Assembly: GCA_951813015.1 (NCBI GenBank)
Contig: CATOTG010000008.1
Location: 546,742 to 610,741 of the forward strand
Direction of reading: 5' to 3'
Source: an uncultured Thermoanaerobaculia bacterium
GTDB lineage: Bacteria; Acidobacteriota; Thermoanaerobaculia; Multivoradales; Multivoraceae
Length of the DNA stretch: 64,000 nucleotides
Below the pieces are notes generated by a model. The model was not told the DNA's origin, made no database searches, and saw nothing but the letters and a program-made list of their open reading frames with translations. The position numbers and the translations under genes were made by a program. The stretch's first letter is position 1; each line of letters opens with the position of its first letter. Below, in pieces: positions 8,227 through 18,482 of the stretch.

Positions 8227-11217
8227 ATGATCGAGTGGAATGGCCCTTCGGGGCGAAGAGCGGGCAGTCGGGGCGCGATGTCGGGCGCCCGGTGGCCGTG
8301 GGAGGCGCAGGGCGCTGTTCTGGTCGTGATCGTCTCGCTTGCCGTCCTCCTCTGCGGCGTCGCCGCCGCGTTTGCCCAGCAGCCGGAAGCCGCCGGCGAA
8401 ACGGCGGAGGATGGCGGCGACTGGACCTGGGAGCTGACCGAGGTCCTGCCCCGGGATCCGGCCGTGCTGACCGGAGAACTGGACAACGGTCTTCGGTACT
8501 ACGTGCGCAGCAATGGCCGGCCGGAGAACCGGGCCTTTCTGCGTCTCATCGTGCGTGCGGGCTCCGTGCTCGAGGACGACGACCAGCGCGGTCTGGCGCA
8601 CTTCGTCGAGCACATGGCCTTCAACGGCACGAGGAACTTCGAGAAGACGGAGCTGCTCGACTACCTGCAGGGCATCGGCATGCGGTTCGGGCCCGACGTC
8701 AACGCCTACACGAGCTTCGACGAGACCGTCTACATGCTGGAAGTGCCGACCGACGATCCGGAGATTCTCGACACGGCGCTTCTGGTGCTTGAGGACTGGG
8801 CGTCGGGCGTCAGCCTGGAGGACGAGGAGATCGAGAAGGAACGCGGCGTCGTGGTCGAGGAGTGGAGGAGCGACCGGGGCGCCGCCGCGCGCCTCCGGGA
8901 TGCCGAGATCCCGTACCGCTTCCACGGCTCGCGCTACGCCGAGCGGTTGCCGTTCGGCGATCCGGAGATCCTGCGGGAAGCGCCGCCGGAGCGGCTGCGG
9001 GACTTCTACCGAGACTGGTACCGGCCGGATCTGATGGCGGTGATCGCCGTTGGGGACTTCGACGCGGCGGAGGTCGCGGCGGAGATCCGCGGGCGCTTCG
9101 GCAGGCTCGAGGGGCCGGCCGAGCCGCGCGAGCGGTTCAAAGCCGAGATTCCTCCCCACGACGAGACGCTGGTGTCCGTGTTCAGCGATCCCGAGTTGCC
9201 GCGCTCCTCGGTATCGGTCGCGTACAAGGGCCCGCCGGATGAGTTCGTCACCGTTGCGGACTACCGCGCACGACTGGTCCGCGGCCTCTACAACGGGATG
9301 CTGAACAACCGGCTGGCGGAGCGGGCCGAGGAGGCCGACCCGCCGTTCATCGGCGCGACCAGCGGCAGGGGGACACTGGCCCGCACCCGCAGCCTGTACG
9401 TGCTCTCGGCCGGCGCCCGTGAGGGCGACGCGGTACGGGCGCTCGAGGCCCTGCTCACCGAGTCCGAGCGTGCCCGGCGGCACGGTTTCGAAGAGAGTGA
9501 GCTGGAACGGGCAAGGATCAACACGCTGCGCTCGATCGACCGGGCCTGGGACGAACGGGACAAGACCCATTCGGCGGCGTACACCGGCGAGTACTCGCGG
9601 CACTTCCTGAGCGATGAGCCGTTTCCGGGAATCGCCTACGAACGGGAGCTGGCGCGGCGGTACGTGCCCGACATCGGGTTGGCCGAAGTCAACGCGGCCG
9701 CCGACTCCTGGATCCACGACCACGACCGCGTGATTCTGGCCAGCGGCCCCGAGAAGGAGGGGGTCGACCAGCCGGCCAGGGAGGAGTTGCTCGCCGCCTT
9801 CGACCGGGTCGGGCAGGTTGAGGTCGCGGCCTGGGAGGACGACGTCGGCGAGGGCGCGCTGGTGCCCGTTCGACCGTCGCCGGGCCGGATCGTCGAACGG
9901 TCGACGATCGAGGAACTCGGGGTCACCGAATGGCGGCTCTCGAACGGCGTCCGGGTCGTGCTGCGCCCGAGCGACTTCAGGAACGACGAGATCCTGGTTG
10001 GCTCCTTCAGCCCCGGGGGCGCCTCGCTGGTCTCGGACGAGGACTGGCTGGAGGCCAACGTGGCGACGTCGGTGGTTCAGCTTTCAGGGTTGGGGAACTT
10101 CAGCCTCACCCAGTTGAACAAGGCGCTGACCGGCAAGGTCGCGCGGGTCGGCGCCGTCATCGGCCCCCTCTTCGAGGGCATCAACGGGCGGGGCTCGCCC
10201 AAGGACATGGAGACGCTGTTCGAGTTGATCTACCTGAACGCAACGTCGCCCCGCCGCGACGCGGAGGCGTACGAGTCCTTCCTGACCCGGCAGGGGGCCC
10301 TGTTGCGGAACCAGAGCGCGATGCCGACGTACGCCTGGATCAAGACGCTGCAGGAGGTCGTCAGCCAGGAGCATCCTCGGCGCCGCATCGTCACCGAGGA
10401 AATGCTGTCGGATCTGGACGAGGACCGGATCTACGCCGTCTACGAGGACCGGTTCAGTGACTTCTCCGACTTCATCTTCTTCTTTGCCGGCAGCTTCGAG
10501 CTCGAGGCGATGGAACCGCTGGTCGCTACATGGCTTGGCGGCCTCCCGTCCTCCGGCCGCGAGGAGACGTGGCGCGACGTGGGCGTGCGCACGCCGGAAG
10601 GCCTGATCGAGCGGACGGTCTACAAGGGGCTTGAGGACAAGAGCCAGGTCGCCCTTGTGTACACGGGGCCGTTCGAGCAGAGCCAGTTGAACCGCTATCG
10701 GCTGACCTCGATGGCTTCGCTGCTGCGGGACCGCCTGCGCGAGCGTCTGAGGGAGGAACTCGGCGGGACCTATGGCGTCAATGTCGGCGGCGGCGCCGAG
10801 CGCGTCCCGGTGTCGGAGTTCGCCTTCCAGATCAGCTTCGGTTGCGATCCGGACCGGGTTGAGGAGATGCTCCAGGCCGTCGACGAGGAGATTGCCCGCA
10901 TCCGCGAGGAACCGGCGACGGACGAAGAAGTCGGCCAGGTCAGCGAACAGCAGCGGCGGGGACGGGAGACGGCGAAGGAGACGAACGGCTTCTGGCTGGG
11001 CGTGCTGCAGTCGGTCTACCAGTTCGGGGACGATCCCTTGAGCATCCTGGAGTACGAGGAGTTGTTCGACCGGCTCGACGCGGAGATGATCCAGGGCGCG
11101 GCCCGGGACTACCTCGGCGGCGACAACCTGATCCAGGTTCTGTTGATGCCGGAGGCTTCGGAGGCCGGCGGAGAGGGAGAAACGGACGAGCCGGCCGCGG
11201 CAAGGGAGGCGGCGTGA
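8227..11217 (+). CDS. M16 family metallopeptidase (secreted/periplasmic, two M16 halves)
   Basis: HFVEHMAFNGTRNF (HxxEH) with N-terminal hydrophobic segment; second half LGVTEWRLSNGVRVVLRPSDF. Start chosen at ATG 8227. Confidence 0.9.
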   Translation: MIEWNGPSGRRAGSRGAMSGARWPWEAQGAVLVVIVSLAVLLCGVAAAFAQQPEAAGETAEDGGDWTWELTEVLPRDPAVLTGELDNGLRYYVRSNGRPENRAFLRLIVRAGSVLEDDDQRGLAHFVEHMAFNGTRNFEKTELLDYLQGIGMRFGPDVNAYTSFDETVYMLEVPTDDPEILDTALLVLEDWASGVSLEDEEIEKERGVVVEEWRSDRGAAARLRDAEIPYRFHGSRYAERLPFGDPEILREAPPERLRDFYRDWYRPDLMAVIAVGDFDAAEVAAEIRGRFGRLEGPAEPRERFKAEIPPHDETLVSVFSDPELPRSSVSVAYKGPPDEFVTVADYRARLVRGLYNGMLNNRLAERAEEADPPFIGATSGRGTLARTRSLYVLSAGAREGDAVRALEALLTESERARRHGFEESELERARINTLRSIDRAWDERDKTHSAAYTGEYSRHFLSDEPFPGIAYERELARRYVPDIGLAEVNAAADSWIHDHDRVILASGPEKEGVDQPAREELLAAFDRVGQVEVAAWEDDVGEGALVPVRPSPGRIVERSTIEELGVTEWRLSNGVRVVLRPSDFRNDEILVGSFSPGGASLVSDEDWLEANVATSVVQLSGLGNFSLTQLNKALTGKVARVGAVIGPLFEGINGRGSPKDMETLFELIYLNATSPRRDAEAYESFLTRQGALLRNQSAMPTYAWIKTLQEVVSQEHPRRRIVTEEMLSDLDEDRIYAVYEDRFSDFSDFIFFFAGSFELEAMEPLVATWLGGLPSSGREETWRDVGVRTPEGLIERTVYKGLEDKSQVALVYTGPFEQSQLNRYRLTSMASLLRDRLRERLREELGGTYGVNVGGGAERVPVSEFAFQISFGCDPDRVEEMLQAVDEEIARIREEPATDEEVGQVSEQQRRGRETAKETNGFWLGVLQSVYQFGDDPLSILEYEELFDRLDAEMIQGAARDYLGGDNLIQVLLMPEASEAGGEGETDEPAAAREAA

Positions 11218-12572
11218 ACCGAGCGGCAGTGGAATCGTTCGTTGCCGCGGTCGGGGCGTTGACCTCGGGGCCCGTCAAGGCGGGACGGCGAAGCTGGCGG
11301 GCTCGCCGGCGGTCGGCACTCTGCGGCGTGCTTTTCGCCGGCTGCGCCGCGGCCACCGCAACCTGGGCCTCGGAGTGGCCGAACTGGCGAGGCCCCGACC
11401 GCAACGGCTACAGCGCCCACACCGGTCTGCCGCTCAAGTGGTCCCACGACGGCGAAACGGAGCGGAACATCGTCTGGAAGCTGCCGCTTCCGGATCGCTC
11501 GGGATCGACGCCGATCATTGTCGGCAAGCGCCTCTTCCTCAACGTGGCGGAAGGGGACGACCTCTTCCTGTGGCTGGTCGACGCCGACTCCGGCGAAGTC
11601 GTCTGGCGGCGGAAAGTGGCAGGCGGCAACCGGTTCCAGCGCAAGCACAACATGTCGTCGCCGTCGCCGGTCACGGACGGCGAGCGGGTCTGGGTGCTGA
11701 CCGGCACCGGCGTCCTGCAGGCCTGGGATTTCGAGGGCAACCAGCTCTGGGCGCGCGAACTCGAGCGGGACTACGGCGCCTTCGGGCTGAACCACGGCTA
11801 CGGCTCCTCCGCGCTGCTGTGGCGGAACGTGCTCTTCGTGCCGGTACTGCACGGCATGAAGACGGACGATCCGTCCTACCTGCTGGCAATCGACGCCGAC
11901 TCGGGGGAGACGATCTGGCGGCAGGAGCGGCCCACCAACGCGCGAATGGAGTCGCCGGACGCCTACATCACGCCGGCCCTGGTCGAGAGCGGCGATGGAC
12001 ACGTTCTCGTGTTGAACGGAGGCGACGTCGCTACGGGCCACGACCCCGGCAGCGGCCGCGAGCTCTGGCGGGTGGAGGGCTTCAACCCGAGGGACAGCCC
12101 GATGTACCGGGTCGTCGCGTCGCCGGTGGCTGCGGGCGACCTGGTCTTCGTCCCCACCCGCGTCAGTCCGATGAAGGCGCTGCGACTTGGGGACGGCGGC
12201 GATCCCGAAATCCTGTGGGAGACGGACCGCGGACCGGACGTGCCGACGCCGGCGACCGACGGGGAGACCCTCTACCTGCTCAGAGACAACGGCTTGCTGT
12301 CGCGGCTCGACGCGGCCACCGGGGCGCCGGTCTGGGAGAGCCGGCGGTTGGCCCCGGGCACCTACAGCGCCTCTCTGCTGGTTGCCGACGGCAAGGTCTA
12401 CGCGACGAACGAGGACGGGGTGACCACGGTCGTCCGCGACGGTCCCGAGTTCGAGATCCTGTCCAGGAACGAGGTTGAGGGCTTCACGCTGTCGTCGCTG
12501 GGAGTGGCGCCCGGCAGGCTGTATCTGCGCACCGCGAGCTTCCTCTACTGCATCGCCGAACCGGGCGGCTGA
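11214..12572 (+). CDS. PQQ-like beta-propeller repeat protein
   Basis: EWPNWRGPDRNGYS...LLAIDADSGETIWRQE...SRLDAATGAPVWESRR; overlaps the M16 stop by 4 nt. Confidence 0.85.
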   Translation: MNRAAVESFVAAVGALTSGPVKAGRRSWRARRRSALCGVLFAGCAAATATWASEWPNWRGPDRNGYSAHTGLPLKWSHDGETERNIVWKLPLPDRSGSTPIIVGKRLFLNVAEGDDLFLWLVDADSGEVVWRRKVAGGNRFQRKHNMSSPSPVTDGERVWVLTGTGVLQAWDFEGNQLWARELERDYGAFGLNHGYGSSALLWRNVLFVPVLHGMKTDDPSYLLAIDADSGETIWRQERPTNARMESPDAYITPALVESGDGHVLVLNGGDVATGHDPGSGRELWRVEGFNPRDSPMYRVVASPVAAGDLVFVPTRVSPMKALRLGDGGDPEILWETDRGPDVPTPATDGETLYLLRDNGLLSRLDAATGAPVWESRRLAPGTYSASLLVADGKVYATNEDGVTTVVRDGPEFEILSRNEVEGFTLSSLGVAPGRLYLRTASFLYCIAEPGG

Positions 12573-12660
12573 GGGCGGTTGGCCGCCTTCTAGCAGTCCG
12601 TGGCAGAAGTCGCGCTGCATTCGAGCGGCCATGCATCCCGCCCGGCATCGTGCTATTCGT

Positions 12661-12718
12661 GCGCCCGATGACGGGCGCACGGACTGGTTCGCGGGTGGCG
12701 CGGAGCGCGCCACCCGGG
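12661..12718 (+). repeat. REP-like element copy A (two adjacent hairpins)
   Basis: gcgcccgatgacgggcgcacggactggttcgcgggtggcgcggagcgcgccacccggg; stems gcgcccg/cgggcgc and gggtggcgcg/cgcgccaccc. Confidence 0.75.
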
Positions 12719-12902
12719 CAAGCTCCTCTGTCGCCCTTGTTCCCGGGATTGAGGGCGGCCCCGATATGCTCCCCGGTCGCGCCTTGCCGGGCGGGCGCCT
12801 GGCCACTCTCGGTGCGACACGGACTTCTGCCGCGGACTGCTAGGATCGCGCGCTCCCGGTTTGCCGGTGCTGGCGTTTTCGCGGTTCGAGAGGAATCCCC
12901 GC

Positions 12903-13892
12903 ATGAAGATCCGTTCCCTCGCTTCACTCCCTGTGCTCGTCTTCCTCCTCGCCTGCGGCGGTGGCGGCGACGCTGGCGACGCAGCTTCCGGCGGTCCGCA
13001 GTTCCTGAGCATGGGAACCGCGCCGGTCGGCGGCGCTTTCCCGGTCGTCGGCGGGGCGATCGCCGAGGTCCTGAACGAGAACCGCGGCGAGAACGAATGG
13101 CGCGTGCAGCCCCGCGGCACGAAGGGCTCGCAGGAGAACATCCGCCGGCTGGTGCGGGGCGAACTGCAGCTCGCGCTCTCCAATTCGGCGATCAGCTACT
13201 TCGCGGTTCTCGGCGAGTCCGGTTGGGAGCAGAGCTACGACATCCGCGCCGTGGCCACCCTGGCGCCGAACATCGCGACCTTCGTGACGAAGACGGATTC
13301 GGGCGTGACGAGCATGGGCGATCTGGCGGGCCGTCGAGCGATGGTCGGCGTCGCCGGCGCGGGCTTCGAGATGTTCGTCGAGCCCTTGCTGGCCGCCCAC
13401 GGCGTGACCTACGACGACTTCACCCAGGTGTACGGCACCCAGAGCGGCGCGGTCGACATGCTGGGTGACGGGGCGATCGACGCCGCGTTCCTGGGTGGCG
13501 CCGTGCCCACCGGCGCGGTAACCCAGGCGTGCAGCACCTACGACATCCGCTTCGTGCCGTTCGATGAGGAGACGCGGCAGCAACTGGCCGCCGACTATCC
13601 CTTCTTCCAGCTCGCGACGATTCCGGCCGACGCCTATTCCGACCTGAGCGAGGACTATCCGGGGCTCAACGTGGGCTCGATGCACCTGATTGCCTCGGCC
13701 GACGCGGACGAGGAGCTGGTCTACAGGATCACGAAGACGCTTTGGGACAACCGCCAGTCGGTGGCCGACAAGCATCCCGCCGGGCGCGCGATCAACGAGG
13801 CGAACGTGGCGCGCTACACCGGCACCCCCTTCCATCCGGGCGCGGAACGCTTCTACCGCGAGATCGGCGTCTGGCCCGAAGCCGCCGGTTGA
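12903..13892 (+). CDS. TAXI family TRAP transporter solute-binding subunit (lipoprotein)
   Basis: MKIRSLASLPVLVFLLACGGGG lipobox; FLSMGTAPVGGAFPVVGGAIAEVLN...GTKGSQENIRRLVRGELQLALSNSA. Confidence 0.9.
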   Translation: MKIRSLASLPVLVFLLACGGGGDAGDAASGGPQFLSMGTAPVGGAFPVVGGAIAEVLNENRGENEWRVQPRGTKGSQENIRRLVRGELQLALSNSAISYFAVLGESGWEQSYDIRAVATLAPNIATFVTKTDSGVTSMGDLAGRRAMVGVAGAGFEMFVEPLLAAHGVTYDDFTQVYGTQSGAVDMLGDGAIDAAFLGGAVPTGAVTQACSTYDIRFVPFDEETRQQLAADYPFFQLATIPADAYSDLSEDYPGLNVGSMHLIASADADEELVYRITKTLWDNRQSVADKHPAGRAINEANVARYTGTPFHPGAERFYREIGVWPEAAG

Positions 13893-16138
13893 GCGCGCCA
13901 GACCAGCCGTCCACGCCAGTCGCCGTGCCTTCCGGGAACGCGGGCGTCTCGCCCGCATCCGCCGGCGCCGAGGAATCCAGCTCAGGTCCGGCGGGCCTTG
14001 AACGGTTTCGCCGCTTCCTGATCGCGGCGCTCGGCGTCGGTCTGTGCTTCTTCGTCCTGTTCGAGGTCAACTACGGCGTCCTGCTGCCGCAGTCGTCGCT
14101 GGCGGTGTTCGTCGGCGGCGGGTTGCTGCTCTGTTTCCTCGCCTTTCCGGTTCACGGGAGGCTTGCCTCGAACCGGTGGCTGCGCGGTCTGGACCTGGTG
14201 CTGGGCCTGGCGGCGGCGGGGGCCTGCGCCTACGTCGTCGTGCAGACGGAGCCCGCCTTCGAGCATCTCTGGGCGGGAGGCCGGTCGCTCGGCAACCGGG
14301 CCGGAATCGAGACCGGCGGCGACATCGTGCTCGGGCTGATCGGCCTGGTGCTCGTCCTCGAGGCGGCCCGCCGCAGCATCGGCTGGATCGTTCCCGCGCT
14401 GGCCCTGGTCTTCGTCGCGCACACGCTCTACTGCTACTACAGCCTGCGCAACGGCTGGCCGATCCTGCCGGACTGGCTCTTCCCGCATGCCGGCCAGAAC
14501 CCGCGCGACGTGGTCGGCACGACCTTCCTGCAGAGCCTGGGCGTGTTCGGGCCCGCGGCTTCCGTCATGTTCCGCTACGTCTTCCTCTTCGTCGTCTTCG
14601 GCGCCTTCCTCGAGATGTCGGGGGCGACCCGGTTCGTCATGCGCTTCGCCGAACGGGTGTTCGGGTCCAGGCCCGGCGGCCCGGCGAAGGTGGCGGTTCT
14701 GAGCAGCGGCCTTCTGGGCTCCCTGTCGGGCAGCGCGGTCGCCAACGCGGTGACGACCGGGGCTTTCACGATTCCCATGATGCGCAGCAACGGCTTCAAG
14801 CGGCACGTCGCGGCGGCGGTCGAGGCCGCGGCGGCTTCGGGCGGTGCGCTGGTGCCGCCGGTCATGGGCGCCGGCGCCTACATGATGCTCGAGATCGTGG
14901 AGCCCCAGGTCACCTTCCTGCAGATCGTCCAGGCCGCTCTGCTCCCCGCGGTCCTCTTCTACCTGTCGATCTTCCTGATCGTCCACTTCTACTCGAGACG
15001 CATCGGAACGCCGAAGCGGGACGGGGAGCCGCCGCCGGTCCTCCGTTTCGATGCGGTCGTCTTCATTTCCGCGCTCGGCACCCTGATCCTGCTGCTTCTG
15101 CTGCGTTTCTCGCCGTTCCGCGCGGTGACGGGCTCGCTGATCGTGATCCTGATCCTGGCGGTTTTTCGCGAGGAGTTCGAGTTGCCGCGCAGGCTGCGCC
15201 AGCTGACGCTCGGCTGTTTCGGCGCGGTGGCGATCCTCCATCAACTCGTGTGGGCGGACACGCCGGCCGACCCGTCGTTCCGGCAGGTCTTCGAGTCCTG
15301 GCTTTCCTCGGGGATCGTGGCGATGCTCGGGCTGATGGTCTTCGGCCTGATTCACCGCGCGTGGCGCCCGCACATCCTCGGCGCGCTGACCAAGGCGGCT
15401 CGCAACGGGATTCCGCTGGTCGCCGCGAGCGCCTGCGTCGGCACGATCATCGGAATTGTCCAGCAGACCGGGATCGCCGTGGACTTCAGCGCCGCGATCA
15501 AGTCGGTCGTGGCGACCAACCTGTTCCTGGCCCTGCTCGGGATCATGGTCACGTCGCTGGTTCTCGGCATGGGCGTGCCGTCCGTCGTCTGCTACCTGCT
15601 GATGGCGACGCTGATGGGTTCCCTGCTGTCGGAACTCGGCGTGATTCCGCTCGCCGCGCACCTGTTCATCTTCTACTTCGGGATGATGTCCATGGTCACG
15701 CCGCCGGTCGCGCTGGCCGCCTACGCGGCGTCCAGCCTGGCTCAGGCGCCGGTCATGCGCACGGCGCTGGCGGCGTTCCGCTTCGCCCTGGTCGGCTTCA
15801 CGCTGCCGTACATGTTCGTCTACCGGCCGGCGCTGCTGCTGATGGACGAGGACGGCGGGAGCCTCTTCGCGGCAGGGGCCGCCGGCCTGCCGCCGCTGTT
15901 GCTCGCCCTGGGCGCGGCGGTAGTCGGGATCCTGGCTCTGGCCGCCGGGGTCAGCGGCTACCTGCGCGCCGAGTTGAGCAGGCCCCTGCGGGTCCTGATG
16001 CTGGTTTCGGCGGCCCTGCTGCTCGTCCCGGACCTGGGCGGGCCGGCGATGGGGATCGCGGTGAACGGCGTGGGAGCGGTCCTGTTCGGCACGCTCGCGG
16101 TCCTGAACCGGCCGTCCGCTACGGTCGCTCCAGCGTGA
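13889..16138 (+). CDS. TRAP transporter fused permease (DctQ/DctM-like) subunit
   Basis: Polytopic protein; VAVLSSGLLGSLSGSAVANAVTTGAFTIPMMRSNGFKRHVAAAVEAAAASGGALVPPVMGAGAYMM. TTG start overlapping the upstream stop (TTGA). Confidence 0.9.
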   Translation: MSAPDQPSTPVAVPSGNAGVSPASAGAEESSSGPAGLERFRRFLIAALGVGLCFFVLFEVNYGVLLPQSSLAVFVGGGLLLCFLAFPVHGRLASNRWLRGLDLVLGLAAAGACAYVVVQTEPAFEHLWAGGRSLGNRAGIETGGDIVLGLIGLVLVLEAARRSIGWIVPALALVFVAHTLYCYYSLRNGWPILPDWLFPHAGQNPRDVVGTTFLQSLGVFGPAASVMFRYVFLFVVFGAFLEMSGATRFVMRFAERVFGSRPGGPAKVAVLSSGLLGSLSGSAVANAVTTGAFTIPMMRSNGFKRHVAAAVEAAAASGGALVPPVMGAGAYMMLEIVEPQVTFLQIVQAALLPAVLFYLSIFLIVHFYSRRIGTPKRDGEPPPVLRFDAVVFISALGTLILLLLLRFSPFRAVTGSLIVILILAVFREEFELPRRLRQLTLGCFGAVAILHQLVWADTPADPSFRQVFESWLSSGIVAMLGLMVFGLIHRAWRPHILGALTKAARNGIPLVAASACVGTIIGIVQQTGIAVDFSAAIKSVVATNLFLALLGIMVTSLVLGMGVPSVVCYLLMATLMGSLLSELGVIPLAAHLFIFYFGMMSMVTPPVALAAYAASSLAQAPVMRTALAAFRFALVGFTLPYMFVYRPALLLMDEDGGSLFAAGAAGLPPLLLALGAAVVGILALAAGVSGYLRAELSRPLRVLMLVSAALLLVPDLGGPAMGIAVNGVGAVLFGTLAVLNRPSATVAPA

Positions 16139-17465
16139 AGCGGTTCGCCTTGAGTTCATAGCGGGGCAGGGAACCGGTCGCCGCGATGCGTACCGGTATC
16201 CGGAGGCTGAGGCGCCTCTGGAAGAGATCCTGTAGCCGGAGACGGAGAACTCCGGCCGCGCGGCCGGGCTCCGGCTCGACCTCCAGTTCGACTTCGACCA
16301 TCTGCCGGCGTTCGCGTACCGTCGCGCGGTACTCGGCGACTCCGCCGACTTCCCGGATCATCGCGTCGATCGAGCTCGGGTAGACGTTCACGCCGCGGAC
16401 GATGAACATGTCGTCGGCGCGGGCGCGAACACCGCCATCGAGGTAGACGGTCGGCCGGCCGCAGGGACAGCCGGCGGTGCACAGGCGTCCGACGTCGCCG
16501 GTGCGGTAGCGGACGACCGGGCTGCCGATCCGGCCCAGGTTGGTCAGCACGAGTTCGCCGAGGGTCGGGTCGGTCTCGCTTGCGCCTGGGCCGAGCGGTT
16601 GGAGCGGCTCTCCGGTCGTCCGGTCGAGCCACTCGACGATGAACTCCTCCTCGAAGATGTGGAGATGCTCGCCGACGCCGCAGGGGTGGCCCCAGGCGCC
16701 GACCTCCGTCGCGCCGGCGTGGTCGAAGACCCGAGCTCCGAACCCCTCCGCGAGCTGGCGCTTGACGGCCGGTACGCCGGCGCCCGGCTCGCCGCCGTGA
16801 ATCGTCCGCTCGATCGAGCTGACGGCGAGATCGACGCCCAGCTGGCGCGCGACCTCGAGCAGGCGCAGGCCATAGGTCGGCGTCGCCACCAGAACCGTGG
16901 CGCCTTCCTCGCGGATCACGTTGAGGCGCTGCTCGGTGCTCAGGTGACCGCCGGGCATGGCCAGACAGCCGAGTTGCTGCGCTGCCTCGAACGCGGTCCA
17001 GAAGCCCACGAAGGGGCCGAAGCCGAAGGCGACGAAGACTCGGTCGTCGGGACCGACGCCGGCGCCCCTGTAGGTTTCAAGCCAGCAATCGAGGAACCAC
17101 TGCCAGCTGGCCGGGGTGTCGAACCAGCGCAGCGGCTTGCCGGTCGTTCCCGACGTGCGGTGAACGCGCACGTAGCGGTCGAAGGGGAAGGTCAGGTTGC
17201 TGCCCCGGGGCGGGTTCGCGTCCTGGTCGGCGGCGAGCTCGGCCTTGGTCGTGAAGGGAAGGTTCTCCAGGTCGTCCAGGGTCGGCGGGGAGTCGAAGCC
17301 GGCGGCTTGCCACTTTGCCCGGTAGAACGGGTTGTGAAACTGGACCTGCTCCGCCATGCGGCCGAAGCGGTCCGCCTGTCGCGCCCGCAGTCGCTGGCGC
17401 CGGCGCGCCAGGCGGTCTCTCACCGCCGGTCTCTCACTGCCGGTCTCTCGCTGCCGCTCTCTCAC
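16119..17465 (-). CDS. Phenylacetate-CoA ligase-like AMP-binding enzyme
   Basis: VHRTSGTTGKPLRWFDT, VVRYRTGDVGRLCTAGCPCGRPTVYLDGGVRARADDMFIVRGVNVYPS. The N-terminus falls in a 14-bp tandem repeat, so the start is uncertain. Confidence 0.85.
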   Translation of the reverse strand: MRERQRETGSERPAVRDRLARRRQRLRARQADRFGRMAEQVQFHNPFYRAKWQAAGFDSPPTLDDLENLPFTTKAELAADQDANPPRGSNLTFPFDRYVRVHRTSGTTGKPLRWFDTPASWQWFLDCWLETYRGAGVGPDDRVFVAFGFGPFVGFWTAFEAAQQLGCLAMPGGHLSTEQRLNVIREEGATVLVATPTYGLRLLEVARQLGVDLAVSSIERTIHGGEPGAGVPAVKRQLAEGFGARVFDHAGATEVGAWGHPCGVGEHLHIFEEEFIVEWLDRTTGEPLQPLGPGASETDPTLGELVLTNLGRIGSPVVRYRTGDVGRLCTAGCPCGRPTVYLDGGVRARADDMFIVRGVNVYPSSIDAMIREVGGVAEYRATVRERRQMVEVELEVEPEPGRAAGVLRLRLQDLFQRRLSLRIPVRIAATGSLPRYELKANRFTLERP

Positions 17466-17497
17466 TGCCGGTCTCTCGCTGCCGGTCTCTCGCTGCC
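17414..17497. repeat. 14-bp tandem repeat, 6 units (ggtctctc[ag]c[ct]gcc)
   Basis: Contiguous units from 17414; a further degenerate pair near 17542-17575. Confidence 0.9.
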
Positions 17498-17571
17498 GCT
17501 CACTGCTGCGTCTCGATCGTGGCGAACGGAGCGTTCACGTTCACCTCTCACTGCCGGTCTCTCGCTGCGGC

Positions 17572-18396
17572 TCACTGCGGCTGTTGCCCGGTCACGACGC
17601 GCGACGCCTCGGGGCCAAGGGCCGGCGAAGCGGGAAGGTCGACTTCGTCCCGGAAACTGACCTCGATCCGATATCCCTCCACGTCCTCGCCGAACTGCGA
17701 CAGGAGGAACGTGCGAACGAAATCGGCCGTCCTGCGCCGCCCGAGTTCGCGCACCAGGGCGATGTTCTCGCCCGCGCGAGACGCCAACTGGTCCGTGATG
17801 CGGCGCCGGAGCCGCTCCAGGACCGCCTCCTCGTCGCGCAGGAGCGAATCCGCCTGGACCCGGTACTCGATCGCCGAAGTGTCCACGGCCGGCCGGTTTG
17901 CACGCACGCCTGGCGCCAGCACATGGACCGTCGTTCCGTCCAGGGTCAGCGACCACTCGTCCTCGAGGTCCAGGTAGTAGGTGTAGCGGACCGGAACCCG
18001 TGCCTCGACCATCACGTCAGGCAGCCTGAGCCGCCCCCACAGCAGGCTTGTCGAGTCCGTGCGCTGGAGCACCTCGATCTGGTCGAGAGAGGCGAATTGC
18101 AGGAAGGCGCTGCCCGAGACTTCGGTGGCGTAACTCAGAAAGGAGGTGTGGACGGTGCCCGTGTGGAACGCCTTCGCGATCCGCTCGACGGCAAGGGCGG
18201 CGTCGCGCGCGAGCTCGCGGCCGCTCTCCATTACCTCCCTGGGCAGCATGGTCGCTCGGATGACGAAGAAACTGATCACGATCGCCACGACCAACCCGAG
18301 GATCAGCGTGACGAACGCGAGCGGCCACAGAATCTGGCTGCGTGTGCGACCGGCGCCCGGTTTCCGCCGGCGTGGCTCGTCGTTCGCCTGATTCAT
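17572..18396 (-). CDS. Membrane-anchored hypothetical protein (DUF4230-like)
   Basis: N-terminal TM LWPLAFVTLILGLVVAIVISFFVI, then a soluble domain; the family suggestion is weak. Confidence 0.6.
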   Translation of the reverse strand: MNQANDEPRRRKPGAGRTRSQILWPLAFVTLILGLVVAIVISFFVIRATMLPREVMESGRELARDAALAVERIAKAFHTGTVHTSFLSYATEVSGSAFLQFASLDQIEVLQRTDSTSLLWGRLRLPDVMVEARVPVRYTYYLDLEDEWSLTLDGTTVHVLAPGVRANRPAVDTSAIEYRVQADSLLRDEEAVLERLRRRITDQLASRAGENIALVRELGRRRTADFVRTFLLSQFGEDVEGYRIEVSFRDEVDLPASPALGPEASRVVTGQQPQ

Positions 18397-18482
18397 GGGA
18401 CCAGTCTATGTCCGACCTGCTAGCCTCGCGCCCGTTTTCCCCACAGGAATCGACAGGCACTCAGGACATTGGAGACCGGACC

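Noticed and set aside
13982-16161. 725-aa minus and 705-aa plus ORFs
   Set aside because: Shadow frames of the TRAP permease, which has clear TM and DctM-like sequence in the accepted frame.
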